A stretch of DNA of 64,000 nt, from assembly GCF_009601015.1 (NCBI RefSeq), contig NZ_WITJ01000010.1, forward strand, positions 57,202-121,201, given 5' to 3'. Shown here one piece after another: positions 53,685 to 63,069 of this stretch. The DNA comes from Lactococcus hircilactis. GTDB lineage: Bacteria; Bacillota; Bacilli; Lactobacillales; Streptococcaceae. Both the position numbers and the translations under genes were made by a program. Numbering within the stretch: the first letter of the stretch is position 1; each line of letters begins with the position of its first letter. The notes under the pieces were generated by a model. It saw nothing but the letters and a program-made list of their open reading frames with translations, did no database searches and was not told the DNA's origin.

Positions 53685-54001
53685 ATAATAACCATTTTCT
53701 TATTGCCCACCGCCACTTCCTGTGGCGCTTTTTCACCGGTCAAAAAACGCCGATCATTGAATTGTTTTTCAGACACATACATCAGCTCAACTAATCCATT
53801 ATAAGGTGTGACGCGTTTAAGCTGCTCCTCATATTTCAAAAGTTGACTTCGATTAGGCAATGTACGAACATAGACTGATTCTTGTACCATCACAAACCCA
53901 AGCTCAATCAGTTTTTTTCGGAAAACACGATAATACTTCTGCTCCTGTTTTGTTTCCATTGGCAAATCAAAAAAACACATCAATCGCAATTTCTCATACA
54001 C
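53681..54001 (-). CDS. cas2: CRISPR-associated protein Cas2
   Basis: A 106-residue Cas2 with the ferredoxin-like fold pattern MCFFDLPMETKQEQKYYRVFRKKLIELGF near 8-37, in which the Asp is the conserved metal residue. It forms the integration complex with Cas1. It overlaps cas1 by 8 bp and csn2 by 4 bp. Confidence 0.96.
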   Translation of the reverse strand: MYEKLRLMCFFDLPMETKQEQKYYRVFRKKLIELGFVMVQESVYVRTLPNRSQLLKYEEQLKRVTPYNGLVELMYVSEKQFNDRRFLTGEKAPQEVAVGNKKMVII

Positions 54002-54893
54002 CTCGCATTCCCTCCAACGTTATCTCCAATAAATTACCATTTTCTTGCATTGTTTTAATAAAAGAATTAACATAATCCAGCATCACCAAGTCAAGCGTTG
54101 TTTTCTTTCCGCCATGAATATAAGGCTGATTCAAGAAATCAATTAGCTGACAACGCAGCTCCCAACTCAGATATTTTGGATTTTGCGACAAAATATTTTC
54201 CAAAATATACCAATCCATCAACGGACGAAAAGGCTCCATCAAATCATCCACCAAATTAAATGAATTAAATTCATTCCGATGGAAAACTCCTAAAGTTGGA
54301 ATCAACCCCAAACTCGTGACCAACCTTGCCATATAAGCGCGAATTATCGTATAACCATAATTCATCGCACCATTTTCCAGAGAATCCTGCTCACGAGTAA
54401 ATTTCATCCCATAAAGACTATTAAAATAAACTTTTGCAGCATGTCCTTCACGATTCGTTGAATCAGCGAGTTGAAGATGGTCTATCAGCTCTTGCATTTT
54501 ATCCGTGCGTTCCTTTTCGACTCCTTGCGCAAGGAGCACCGCTTTTTGATTACTCATTTTTTGGCGCATGATTTCTGTCCAAACTTCCTGACGCAACTGT
54601 TCCCTCCAAGAAACCTGTTCCAAATTTCGCTTCGCCGTCCGATGATATTGCCCAAATCCCATAAAAATACCGCAAGGAACATATTTATTATCACAGACAA
54701 TCACCGCAATATTGTGTTGCGCCAATTTTGCCAATAATTTCGTTGTCAATGTTAAAATATTGCCCTCTAAAGTAATCGTCGCTATATCTGTCAGCGGAAT
54801 TGTAAATTTATGTCCTCCTTTTTCAATTTCCAGATTATCAAGTTTAAGGCGAAGATAATCCCCGTCTTTAATCATCACATTTCTCCACGTCAT
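53994..54893 (-). CDS. cas1: CRISPR-associated integrase Cas1 (type II)
   Basis: A 299-residue Cas1. The metal-binding residues fall in NREGHAAKVYF (Glu, near 147), GVFHRNEFNSFNLVDDLMEPFRP (His and Asp, near 205-225). The N-terminal beta domain ends with IAVIVCDNKYVPCGIF. It catalyses spacer integration. Transcribed with cas2 and csn2, downstream of the tracrRNA. Confidence 0.97.
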   Translation of the reverse strand: MTWRNVMIKDGDYLRLKLDNLEIEKGGHKFTIPLTDIATITLEGNILTLTTKLLAKLAQHNIAVIVCDNKYVPCGIFMGFGQYHRTAKRNLEQVSWREQLRQEVWTEIMRQKMSNQKAVLLAQGVEKERTDKMQELIDHLQLADSTNREGHAAKVYFNSLYGMKFTREQDSLENGAMNYGYTIIRAYMARLVTSLGLIPTLGVFHRNEFNSFNLVDDLMEPFRPLMDWYILENILSQNPKYLSWELRCQLIDFLNQPYIHGGKKTTLDLVMLDYVNSFIKTMQENGNLLEITLEGMRGV

Positions 54894-54913
54894 TTTATTT
54901 CCTCATAAAACGC

Positions 54914-55038
54914 AAAAACTCGCCCAAAGGCGAGTCATGATTTCGGCATAAAGCCTTATCTTTGCAGATTCTCAATCATTTTCCTATCAATAAAAAGATT
55001 GAAATATGCTCCGTCGAGCATAGCAGTTCGTCAACTAC
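54914..55038 (-). ncRNA. tracrRNA
   Basis: Lies between cas9 and cas1. The anti-repeat (54996 to about 54960, minus strand) is complementary to the CRISPR repeat through GATAGGAAAATG and TGAGA. It is followed by AAGATAAGGCTTTATGCCG (bulge and nexus of the S. thermophilus CRISPR1 tracrRNA type) and a terminator hairpin ACTCGCC/GGCGAGT (54935-54918) with a T-run. Upstream, a perfect hairpin TATGCTC/GAGCATA (55022-55005) is in the unprocessed 5' part. Predicted start near 55038. Confidence 0.92.
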
Positions 55039-55044
55039 CTCTTT

Positions 55045-55073
55045 ATTGTAACAAAAATATTGAAACTCTGCAA
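55045..55073 (-). promoter_or_regulatory. tracrRNA promoter, overlapping a repeat-like sequence
   Basis: Minus strand: TTGCAG (55073-55068), 17-bp spacer, TACAAT (55050-55045) with TG-T extension. The same stretch resembles the CRISPR repeat in sense orientation. Confidence 0.75.
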
Positions 55074-55092
55074 GTATCGCGTAAGCCTTTTC

Positions 55093-58000
55093 TTAATTTT
55101 TTATCTTTAATTTTGGTTGATCTGATTCTTTCTCCGTGTAATACGGATTACCAAGAATATCGGTGTTGACTTTATAGAGTTTGTAACCTTCTTTAACTAA
55201 TTTTTTTACAAATCGTCCATTTGGAGTAACTGCACCATAAAATTTTATTTCTTCTCTTCCTTCAAATCGTGCTTTATGAATAGGCTTTACCTCGCTTCTT
55301 CCGTCTGGGAAGATAGAACTATATAGCAATTCAATTTCTTCGCCCTTATCATCCACAACTTTCACACGATCATTCCGATACAGACTAAACCTAAATTCAC
55401 TATTTCGCCCAATCGGTTTCCATAAGATCGTCTCATCTGCCTCAATCCCATGCTTCAACTTTTCATAAGCTGCCTCAGTAATTCCATACTCTCCATTTGT
55501 AAATTTCAAATCAGCATATTTCAAGCCTAAAAGCTCATATTGCTGCGTATCAGGATTGAAATAAACATCCGTCCGCCACGGTTTCAAACTCTGTAAGACA
55601 ACTTTGTGTTTCGCATTTTCAGGCGTAATATCAATATGATTCCCAACTTTTGAGTCATAATATTTCAAGCTCACGACTTTCGGGCCATTATTGTGTTTCG
55701 CATATTTTGTAATAAAACCATTATCCCGACGATAAAGTTCAAAAGGAGAAATTGAAACCACCTTCACCTTTCCGTCAACCTGCGTTTTTTCCTCAAAATC
55801 AGGATAATCTTTAAGCACCTGCAATAATTTTTCCCATGTTTTTGGATCCTTTGCCTGCATCAAAAACTTAAGATCACCCTTTTTATTTGCATCGTCAAAG
55901 AGTTTCTTAAATTTCGCAAAATCATCAACATTATAGATATTTTTTATTGTCCCAAAAACATACTCGTCACTTACAAGCTCAGTTTTCCCACGTTTAGTGA
56001 TTTCTGTTTCTTTCGTACGCGTTCCATAAATCGTCTGATTCGCAACGGCACGATTCGCTTTTTTATCTACCTTATGGCTGAATTTGACAGGATTTTCTGG
56101 ATTGTCAATGTCATTTGCCAGCTCTACTTGTTTAAAAAGTGGAAAGTTATAAAGTTCATCAACTAATTTTTCAAAATCCTTGTTTTTGATAACTGCCCAT
56201 TGTTTTAAAACTTCTGTTTCACGTGCTTTTTTAATTTGCTCTTTATCTTTTAAAATTTCGCCTGTTTCTTGATCAATATCAAGAAGTTTGACCGCTTTGT
56301 CAAATGCTTTTAGCAGAGGAAAGCTTGCGATAATACTCGCATCAATCGCGTGGTGATGGTGTGTGTCTCGTGTTTTTGCAAGTCCACCTGCGCTGTTCCA
56401 CTTTTTACGCATTTGAGATGTCCATTTCCCACGAACCACTTTGACTTTTGTAGGGAGGTCGTTTGACTTGAAAAAACTATAAAATTCGTCCAGAACCACG
56501 CGCGACGCATAGCGTGTATCATTGAGATTGCGCTGAATAAATCCACGTCGAGTTGCGAGGTCATTGAGATCAACTTCACTTAAGAGATTATCAACTTTGG
56601 CACTGTGAGTAGTATTGTTAGTGTTAAAATAACCTTTTGTTGCTTTTACTCTTGCGATATACTCAGATTTAGTTTGTCCAAATCCTCCACCACTATTGAT
56701 CCAGCCAAGCGGTGTTTGTTGGGCTTTTTCTTGATTACACCCCGCATGAACGAGCACTTTATTGTTTTGTGAGTCATCAAAACTGACAGAAATTGGGATA
56801 ATGTGGTCAACTTCAAAACTGTCATTATTATTGATAAGTTGCACAGCCTGAATTTCCTTACCACAATAAGGACAAATACCTTCTTGCTGATACCAAAAGC
56901 GGACTTTTTGTGATAAGCCTTTAACTTTGCGATATTGTGCAAGTAAAGCACTATCTGAAATTGTCAGCTGTTGTTTGACGAATTCGTCAGCTGCATTTTT
57001 CTCTGCTTCTTGCGCTTTCTGGAACTTTTTAATATTATTTTTTACGTCGTCTTCATTGTCTTCACGTGGGAGTTCGATTACAACGTGTTCAATATTTTCA
57101 CGTCCATAGCGCTTAGCAATCGCGTTGAACACATTAATCGCTTCGCGTGTCGATTTCGCAACGACAGGGTTGTAAATTTCTTCTGTGATTTTCTTGGCCG
57201 GAACATTTTTCAGCCCTACATATTTCTCATTATCAGGCTTCATCAATCCCAAACGTGTCAAAATCGTCATCTGCTCATCAGATGTGTTGAGCAACTCTGG
57301 AATGAGTAAATTGAGCGTTTTATACGAAAAACTGTGCCAAGTCGCACGACCATCAACGAGGAGATTTTTATTTTGTCCAATAATCAATTCTTTGATTTCG
57401 TCAGAAATATCAGCAAACTCTGCTCTATCAAGTTGTTTGCGAATTTCAGATTTTTCTGTGTTGAGTGTCAAAATATCAGCAACTTTATCAAAAAATTCAG
57501 TTACTAAATTGTTTGCTTCAATGTCAATCTCCGCTAATTCTTTGCGGAATTTTCGATATCCAGAAAGCGTGTGAATGACCGGTTTTTCAGACTTATCGAT
57601 CCGAAATCCTTTTATATCCTCTTTCTTAGCACCTATGATCTTGCAGATTTGAACCAAACCAAATTGTCCATCAGCCCATTTTGCTGCTTCTAAAATTTTC
57701 TTTTTTGTTTCAGAACTAAGTTTGCCACTCTCCGTATTCGGAACAATCAAATTATTCAAGTCATTGAGCAAATTATAAGTCTGAGCAGTCAAACTAGAAG
57801 CTGAAGCCCGTTTTTCCCCATTTATTTTATCAGTACCAATAAGTTCATCAAAAAGATTGTCTAGCGTCCTGCCATCAATTTTATACACACCATAATCTGT
57901 GCGCGATTTTTCATTTCCAGGACCGATAAAATAATCACGTTTGCGACTGATTAACTCCACACTTTTCTCAATAAATTCATCCGTAAGCTCAGGATAAAAC

Positions 58001-58620
58001 TCTTGTTGTTTTATCAAAATCTGGCGCGCTTCATCTGCGTAAGCTGAGGAAGGAAACACATTGAGCAAACTTGTTTCACTATCGACTTTGACCTGTCCAC
58101 GCACTTGATTGTGATTTTTTAGTCGCTCCAACTGGATTTGACCAACTGTTTTTTCTCTCAAAAGTTGACGATTAATGTTGATAGAAGACTTATAATCGCT
58201 CACACCACTCGTTCCATCATCTTCCAAATCCCCTAAATCATAAGAAATTCCCCGTCGATTGACGATGTGATAAAGACTAGCAGCCAATTCTTCTTTTGAC
58301 AACTGCTTAGCCAATCCATTGACACGCAATTCATAAACATTATTAAATTCAGTAACCAAAACATACCGATTTTTATCCTTGTCAAATTTGACAGGGAAAT
58401 TATTCTCTGCCAATAACTTCATAAAATCTGACAAACGATTTTCACGCCGACGTGTCAGCCTCCGCAAACCACGAAAATTCCGTCTGTCTTGATTTCCCGC
58501 AGCATTTCCTGACGGAAAAATTCGACTCCCCAAATCAACAATCTCTTTTTTATCAATATCAACAATGCTCCAGCCGCAGGATGCAATCCCAATATCTAAC
58601 CCAATACTATATCTTTTCAT
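55093..58620 (-). CDS. cas9: CRISPR-associated endonuclease Cas9 (type II-A, short form)
   Basis: A 1175-residue Cas9, in the size class of S. thermophilus CRISPR1 Cas9 (1121) rather than the 1370-residue form. RuvC-I is IGLDIGIASCGW with Asp9; the Arg-rich bridge helix is RRNFRGLRRLTRRRENRL near 47-64; RuvC-II is HVVIELPRE near 520; HNH is EVDHIIPIS with Asp605-His606; RuvC-III is HHHHAIDAS with His757 and Asp760. All catalytic residues are intact. The start has AAAGGA upstream. Confidence 0.97.
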   Translation of the reverse strand: MKRYSIGLDIGIASCGWSIVDIDKKEIVDLGSRIFPSGNAAGNQDRRNFRGLRRLTRRRENRLSDFMKLLAENNFPVKFDKDKNRYVLVTEFNNVYELRVNGLAKQLSKEELAASLYHIVNRRGISYDLGDLEDDGTSGVSDYKSSININRQLLREKTVGQIQLERLKNHNQVRGQVKVDSETSLLNVFPSSAYADEARQILIKQQEFYPELTDEFIEKSVELISRKRDYFIGPGNEKSRTDYGVYKIDGRTLDNLFDELIGTDKINGEKRASASSLTAQTYNLLNDLNNLIVPNTESGKLSSETKKKILEAAKWADGQFGLVQICKIIGAKKEDIKGFRIDKSEKPVIHTLSGYRKFRKELAEIDIEANNLVTEFFDKVADILTLNTEKSEIRKQLDRAEFADISDEIKELIIGQNKNLLVDGRATWHSFSYKTLNLLIPELLNTSDEQMTILTRLGLMKPDNEKYVGLKNVPAKKITEEIYNPVVAKSTREAINVFNAIAKRYGRENIEHVVIELPREDNEDDVKNNIKKFQKAQEAEKNAADEFVKQQLTISDSALLAQYRKVKGLSQKVRFWYQQEGICPYCGKEIQAVQLINNNDSFEVDHIIPISVSFDDSQNNKVLVHAGCNQEKAQQTPLGWINSGGGFGQTKSEYIARVKATKGYFNTNNTTHSAKVDNLLSEVDLNDLATRRGFIQRNLNDTRYASRVVLDEFYSFFKSNDLPTKVKVVRGKWTSQMRKKWNSAGGLAKTRDTHHHHAIDASIIASFPLLKAFDKAVKLLDIDQETGEILKDKEQIKKARETEVLKQWAVIKNKDFEKLVDELYNFPLFKQVELANDIDNPENPVKFSHKVDKKANRAVANQTIYGTRTKETEITKRGKTELVSDEYVFGTIKNIYNVDDFAKFKKLFDDANKKGDLKFLMQAKDPKTWEKLLQVLKDYPDFEEKTQVDGKVKVVSISPFELYRRDNGFITKYAKHNNGPKVVSLKYYDSKVGNHIDITPENAKHKVVLQSLKPWRTDVYFNPDTQQYELLGLKYADLKFTNGEYGITEAAYEKLKHGIEADETILWKPIGRNSEFRFSLYRNDRVKVVDDKGEEIELLYSSIFPDGRSEVKPIHKARFEGREEIKFYGAVTPNGRFVKKLVKEGYKLYKVNTDILGNPYYTEKESDQPKLKIKN

Positions 58621-58657
58621 AATTTTCCTTTCAAATAAGCGGTTTCATAATACTTCT

Positions 58658-58666
58658 ATTTTATCA
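58658..58666 (-). promoter_or_regulatory. candidate cas9 promoter
   Basis: Extended -10 TGATAAAAT on the minus strand (TAAAAT 58663-58658), 37 bp upstream of the cas9 ATG; -35 weak (ATGAAA or TGAAAA). Confidence 0.5.
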
Positions 58667-58727
58667 TTTCTTCACTTATTTTTCATAAATTGAATGAAAC
58701 ATTTTAGAAAATTTTTAATCAAATCAA

Positions 58728-58758
58728 AAAAAGAAGAAATTCATCTTCCTTTTTTAGT
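58728..58758 (-). terminator. terminator after the P-type ATPase gene
   Basis: Stem AAAAAAG-AAGA/TCTTCTTTTTT with a 6-nt loop between the P-type ATPase stop and the cas9 promoter. Confidence 0.75.
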
Positions 58759-58764
58759 ATCACA

Positions 58765-61287
58765 TTATTTTTCTTGTGCTTTATTGAGTTGGGCTTGATC
58801 CCACGTCTCAATAAGGATTTGTTTATATTGAACATTTTCAGTCATTACTTTCGTGTGATATTGTTTTACTTTGACATAAGAAAAGCTTAAAAAGAGAGCT
58901 AGACTAGCGACTACTAAGATCAATTTTACTTTTTGATTTTTTTGTTTTTGGTCCATCAATAATCGAACTAATAGGATGGCTAAAATACAGAGGACTGTTG
59001 GAATGATAAATCTAAAACTTTTAAGTGGTTCAATCCCCAAAAACGAGGTCACAGGAGGAATAAAGTATGTCCCATAAAATAAAGCAGTCATTCCAGTAAT
59101 GACCATTGCACGAAAACGTGTCAATGGACGACATAAAAGATAAAGCGTAAAGAGTTGAACACTTCCAATCACCAATGTCACATCACTGACATAGTCCTTA
59201 TAATGTGCAACAAATTGTCCTTCGTTAAATACTGTATAAATTGGGAATTTATACGCAAGAATCAACATTGCAAAAATACAAATTCCAATAACAATCCCTG
59301 TAGGAACAGCATTTTTCATGATTTTTTTAAGAATATCTTCTTCGTTGCGTTTTTCATCCTTTTCAAGAACAAGTAACGCACTTGGAACACCAACGGTAAA
59401 GATCCCCATCAACATCAGATTAATCGACTCCAAAGGAAAGAGATGTTGTGTCAACACTAAAAGAACCGTTAAAACAAAGGTATAGATAACGCGCAAAAGA
59501 TTCATACTTGCCACGCGAGTGATATTATTAATGACTTTTCTTCCTTCCTTTAAAATATCTGGGAGAACAGAAAAATCATTTTTTAAGAGTACGAATTGTG
59601 CAACAGATTTAGTCGCTTCATTTCCACTACCTAAAGCAATCGGACAATCCGACTTTTTCAACGCTAAAATATCATTGATTCCATCTCCAATCATCCCAAC
59701 AGTATGTCCATTTTTTTGCAATGAAGCAATAATGTCACGCTTTCTCTCTGGCGTCACTCTTCCAAAAATCGTTTTTTCTTCTACCATTTTTTGAAAAGTA
59801 ACCACGTCATCAGGAAAATCAGATTGACTGATATAATCCCCCACTAATCCAACATCTCCTGCAATGTTTGAAACAGTTTTTGGATGATCTCCTGAAATAA
59901 TCTTAATTTCTGTTCCTTGATCAGCAAAATATTTCAGAATTCTTTTTGCTTCTTTTTTAGGTTGGTCCTTCAATAAAACAAGTGACACAATCCTATTTTG
60001 CGCGTGTTCTTGCTCAGACTTATGAGCTAATGCTAAAATGCGATACCCTTGATTAAGCGCATTTTGAATTTCCTTTTCTTGCTGAGGACTGCACGTATTT
60101 GCAACCAAATCAAATGCGCCCAAAGTAAATGTTCCTTCATTTTTAAGACGCATCGTTTGTTTCTTCGTTTCTGAGGTAAATGGTGTATAATCCAAAAGTT
60201 CAAACGTACGATGAGAATTGCCGAAATATTGTTTCAAAGCTACCATTGAGGAGTTTTGTTCTTCATCTTGAGTGATGAGATAAGAAATCACTTCAGCGAT
60301 TTTTTGATGATCTTCTGAATAATAAAGGACGTTTTCAACGTTCATTTTACCCTCAGTAATCGTTCCTGTTTTATCAAGACAGAGCACATCGACCCGTGCT
60401 AATGTTTCAATTGTTGAGAGTTCTTGTGTTAAAACATTCATTTTTGAAAGTTTGACCACACCAACCGCTAAAGCTACAGAAGTAAGCAACACTAGCCCTT
60501 CTGGAATAAGACTTGTAATTGTTGCCGCAACACCAATAATTGCAACTTCTCTTTGACCACTCACTGCTAAATTCAAATGAGAAAAGAAAAATTGATTCAA
60601 AACGACAATGATCGTGATTGGAACAATCCCAATCACAATAATTTTTAATATTTTATCGATTTGTTGTTGAATTTTAGAGCGTGATTTTTTCAGTGTTGTT
60701 GCTTCTTTCATCAATTGACTCATGAAGGTTTGATCCCCAACTGCTTGGACTTGAGCTTTCGCACTTCCTTGCATGACTAAACTTCCCGAATAAATAAAAT
60801 CCCCTATTGATTTTTCAATGAAATCTGATTCTCCTGTAATCATCGACTCGTCGACATACAACCCATTCTCAACAGCAACCGCATCGACCGGTACTTGTCC
60901 TCCTTTTTTTAGATAAAAAAGATCATTTAAAACAAGCGCTTCTTTAGCAATTTCGATATTTTTTCCATCTCTGATTACTTCAACATGACTTTCTTTGAGT
61001 AATGACAATTTTTCAATTGTCCGTTTTGCTTTAATTTCCTGATAAATTCCAATTCCAGTATTAGAAATAATCGAAAAAATAAACAACATGTTTTTATACG
61101 ATCCAATCACTAATAAAACTAAAGCTAAAATAACATTCAATAAATTAAATAGCGTCATCGTATTTTTGATGATGATGTCTCGTGTCGAATTCCCCGCCTT
61201 GGTTGTTGTTATATTTACATGACCTAATTTTTTTTGAGTTTCAACTTCTTTTTCGGTCAATCCTGTTTTTATATTTGTTTGATTCAA
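58765..61287 (-). CDS. HAD-IC family P-type ATPase (cation-translocating)
   Basis: An 840-residue P-type ATPase. The actuator motif is TGES (SMITGESDF near 152), the phosphorylation site is DKTGT in VLCLDKTGTITEGKM near 302, and the hinge is MIGDGINDILALKKSD near 545. Membrane motif IPEGLVLLTSVAL near 265. It resembles the CtpE/YfgQ group of Gram-positive cation pumps, for which Ca2+ has been proposed in mycobacteria; the ion here is unknown. The start is TTG 61287 with GAGGAG upstream. It lacks an N-terminal metal-binding domain. Confidence 0.9.
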   Translation of the reverse strand: MNQTNIKTGLTEKEVETQKKLGHVNITTTKAGNSTRDIIIKNTMTLFNLLNVILALVLLVIGSYKNMLFIFSIISNTGIGIYQEIKAKRTIEKLSLLKESHVEVIRDGKNIEIAKEALVLNDLFYLKKGGQVPVDAVAVENGLYVDESMITGESDFIEKSIGDFIYSGSLVMQGSAKAQVQAVGDQTFMSQLMKEATTLKKSRSKIQQQIDKILKIIVIGIVPITIIVVLNQFFFSHLNLAVSGQREVAIIGVAATITSLIPEGLVLLTSVALAVGVVKLSKMNVLTQELSTIETLARVDVLCLDKTGTITEGKMNVENVLYYSEDHQKIAEVISYLITQDEEQNSSMVALKQYFGNSHRTFELLDYTPFTSETKKQTMRLKNEGTFTLGAFDLVANTCSPQQEKEIQNALNQGYRILALAHKSEQEHAQNRIVSLVLLKDQPKKEAKRILKYFADQGTEIKIISGDHPKTVSNIAGDVGLVGDYISQSDFPDDVVTFQKMVEEKTIFGRVTPERKRDIIASLQKNGHTVGMIGDGINDILALKKSDCPIALGSGNEATKSVAQFVLLKNDFSVLPDILKEGRKVINNITRVASMNLLRVIYTFVLTVLLVLTQHLFPLESINLMLMGIFTVGVPSALLVLEKDEKRNEEDILKKIMKNAVPTGIVIGICIFAMLILAYKFPIYTVFNEGQFVAHYKDYVSDVTLVIGSVQLFTLYLLCRPLTRFRAMVITGMTALFYGTYFIPPVTSFLGIEPLKSFRFIIPTVLCILAILLVRLLMDQKQKNQKVKLILVVASLALFLSFSYVKVKQYHTKVMTENVQYKQILIETWDQAQLNKAQEK

Positions 61288-61426
61288 AATTATTCTCTCC
61301 TCTGAAATGACTTGAGTTTCATTCTTCTATGTGTTGTTTCTATAATACCATAGACGAGCGATCCTTATTCTTACATTTTTGAAAGAATTCCAACTTTTTA
61401 TTTTTTAGTATAAATTTTTTTATGAT

Positions 61427-61457
61427 AAAAAGATCAAGCTTGAACGCTTAATCTTTT
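61427..61457 (-). terminator. mntH terminator
   Basis: Stem AAAAGAT-AAGC/GCTT-ATCTTTT (61457-61446 and 61439-61427) with a T-run, just after the mntH stop. Confidence 0.8.
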
Positions 61458-61467
61458 CGATTTTTTA

Positions 61468-63015
61468 TTACAGTACTTGTTCCATCAAACTTATTTTTTT
61501 ATTTCCTCGGTATAGTTCAATGATCGTCCAAAGTAATAAAGAAAGTACAAGGAAAATCAAACCACCTGATAAGAAATTTGCAACATTTTCCATTTGATCT
61601 GGGAAAAAATTCTTGATTTGATCTGGCAAGCCCATCAGATTAAGATAGGTGAGCGCAACCACAGAAAGCCATCCCAAAACTTGAATGATCCAGTTATTTT
61701 TAAAAGTCCCCATATCAGATTTGCTATTGGTCAGCATGAGAAGTGGAACGATTGAAAAAGGAAGTGCAAAAGCAAGAAAAACTTGCGAATTATTCATTAA
61801 GTTATTGATGGCTTCATGTTGCTTTGTGATGCTTAATCCTCTTGTCATCGTGACACAAATTAAGACTGGGATGACCGAGAGTAACCGTGTGATGAGTCGT
61901 CTTGCCCACATTGGCATCCTCATGTGGATAAATCCTTCCATAATGATCTGTCCGGTCAATGTTCCTGTGATAGTTGAATTTTGTCCTGATGCTAAAAGTG
62001 CAACAGCAAATAAAGTGGATAATGCACCCGTCTTTGCAACTTCTGCTAGAATACCATTACTCAGGACCGCTGGAGTAGATAAAGCGTCGTACAGTCCAAA
62101 GAATGACGGATCATCAATGACACCCGTTTTGAAAACCGCAACACCCATAATTAATAATAGCGCATTAACGACAAAGGCAATTGTCAGTTGGATATTAGAA
62201 TCCCATGTTGAAAATCGCACAGCTCTTGCAACATCTTTTGGATCACGATGATTGATTTTTCGACTTTGAGAAATAGAAGAGTGTAAATAGAGATTATGTG
62301 GCATCACAGTTGCGCCAATAATTCCAAGCGCTCCTGATAGCGGAGTCATTCCAGCAATCTTAGGGGAACTTGAAAACGTTCGAACTTGAGGAATAAATCC
62401 AGAAAGAATTCCACTCCAATCCGGATTTGATAATGCGACTTGATAAACAAAGACAGCTAAAATCACAAGAATCAAACAAATGACGAGGGCTTCTATTTTT
62501 CTAAAACCGATGCGCGTCAATAAAAGAAGTAACAACACATCAAATACCGTGATAAAAACAGCTAAAATCAAAGGGATATTAAAAAGTAAATAAAGCGCAA
62601 TTGCAGCTCCGATAACCTCTGCAATATCCGTTGCCATGATGGCAAGCTCTGTTAAAATCCATAAAACAATCCCTAGTGCCCTACTTGTTCTTGCTCTTAT
62701 GGCTTGTGCTAAATCCATCTGACTTACAATGCCTAATTTTGAGGACATGTGTTGAAGTAACATGGCAATGAGACTTGAGATTAAAATCACTGAAATCAGT
62801 AAATACTGGAAGTTTTGCCCCCCAGTAATGGAGGTTGACCAATTTCCTGGATCCATATATCCTACAGCCACTAATGCACCAGGTCCAGAATAAGCAAGCA
62901 GTGTTTTAAAGAATTTTCCATCTTTAGGAACGCTCACTGTTCCATTAATCTCTTCAAGAGATTTCCCATTCGTATGAACAATCAACTTGTGCGGTTGATG
63001 TTGTTTTTCTTTCAT
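61468..63015 (-). CDS. mntH: Nramp-type manganese transporter MntH
   Basis: A 515-residue proton-coupled Mn2+ importer with eleven or twelve helices. The metal-binding motifs are DPGNW in helix 1 (VGYMDPGNWSTS near 53) and MPHNLYLHSS in helix 6 near 240. It is directly downstream of mntR (54 bp). A TATAAA box abuts the ATG, and no Shine-Dalgarno is visible, so the true start or mode of initiation is uncertain. Confidence 0.94.
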   Translation of the reverse strand: MKEKQHQPHKLIVHTNGKSLEEINGTVSVPKDGKFFKTLLAYSGPGALVAVGYMDPGNWSTSITGGQNFQYLLISVILISSLIAMLLQHMSSKLGIVSQMDLAQAIRARTSRALGIVLWILTELAIMATDIAEVIGAAIALYLLFNIPLILAVFITVFDVLLLLLLTRIGFRKIEALVICLILVILAVFVYQVALSNPDWSGILSGFIPQVRTFSSSPKIAGMTPLSGALGIIGATVMPHNLYLHSSISQSRKINHRDPKDVARAVRFSTWDSNIQLTIAFVVNALLLIMGVAVFKTGVIDDPSFFGLYDALSTPAVLSNGILAEVAKTGALSTLFAVALLASGQNSTITGTLTGQIIMEGFIHMRMPMWARRLITRLLSVIPVLICVTMTRGLSITKQHEAINNLMNNSQVFLAFALPFSIVPLLMLTNSKSDMGTFKNNWIIQVLGWLSVVALTYLNLMGLPDQIKNFFPDQMENVANFLSGGLIFLVLSLLLWTIIELYRGNKKISLMEQVL

Positions 63016-63030
63016 TTTATACCAATCTAA

Positions 63031-63047
63031 GTTGAATCTTATTCAAC
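63031..63047. promoter_or_regulatory. inverted repeat upstream of mntH
   Basis: Perfect GTTGAAT-CTT-ATTCAAC between mntR and mntH, 16 bp upstream of the mntH ATG. It may be an MntR operator or an intercistronic hairpin. Confidence 0.5.
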
Positions 63048-63069
63048 AGTGTTATTTAACCGTTTTACT

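Noticed and set aside
54894..55092. Tandem hairpins between cas9 and cas1 as a simple terminator region
   Set aside because: The anti-repeat and the nexus sequence show this is the tracrRNA gene; only the last hairpin is a terminator.
58621..58764. Protospacer for a long tracrRNA guide in the cas9 promoter
   Set aside because: The best similarity (around GCTTA in the cas9 leader) mismatches in the seed next to where the PAM would be, so it cannot be claimed.
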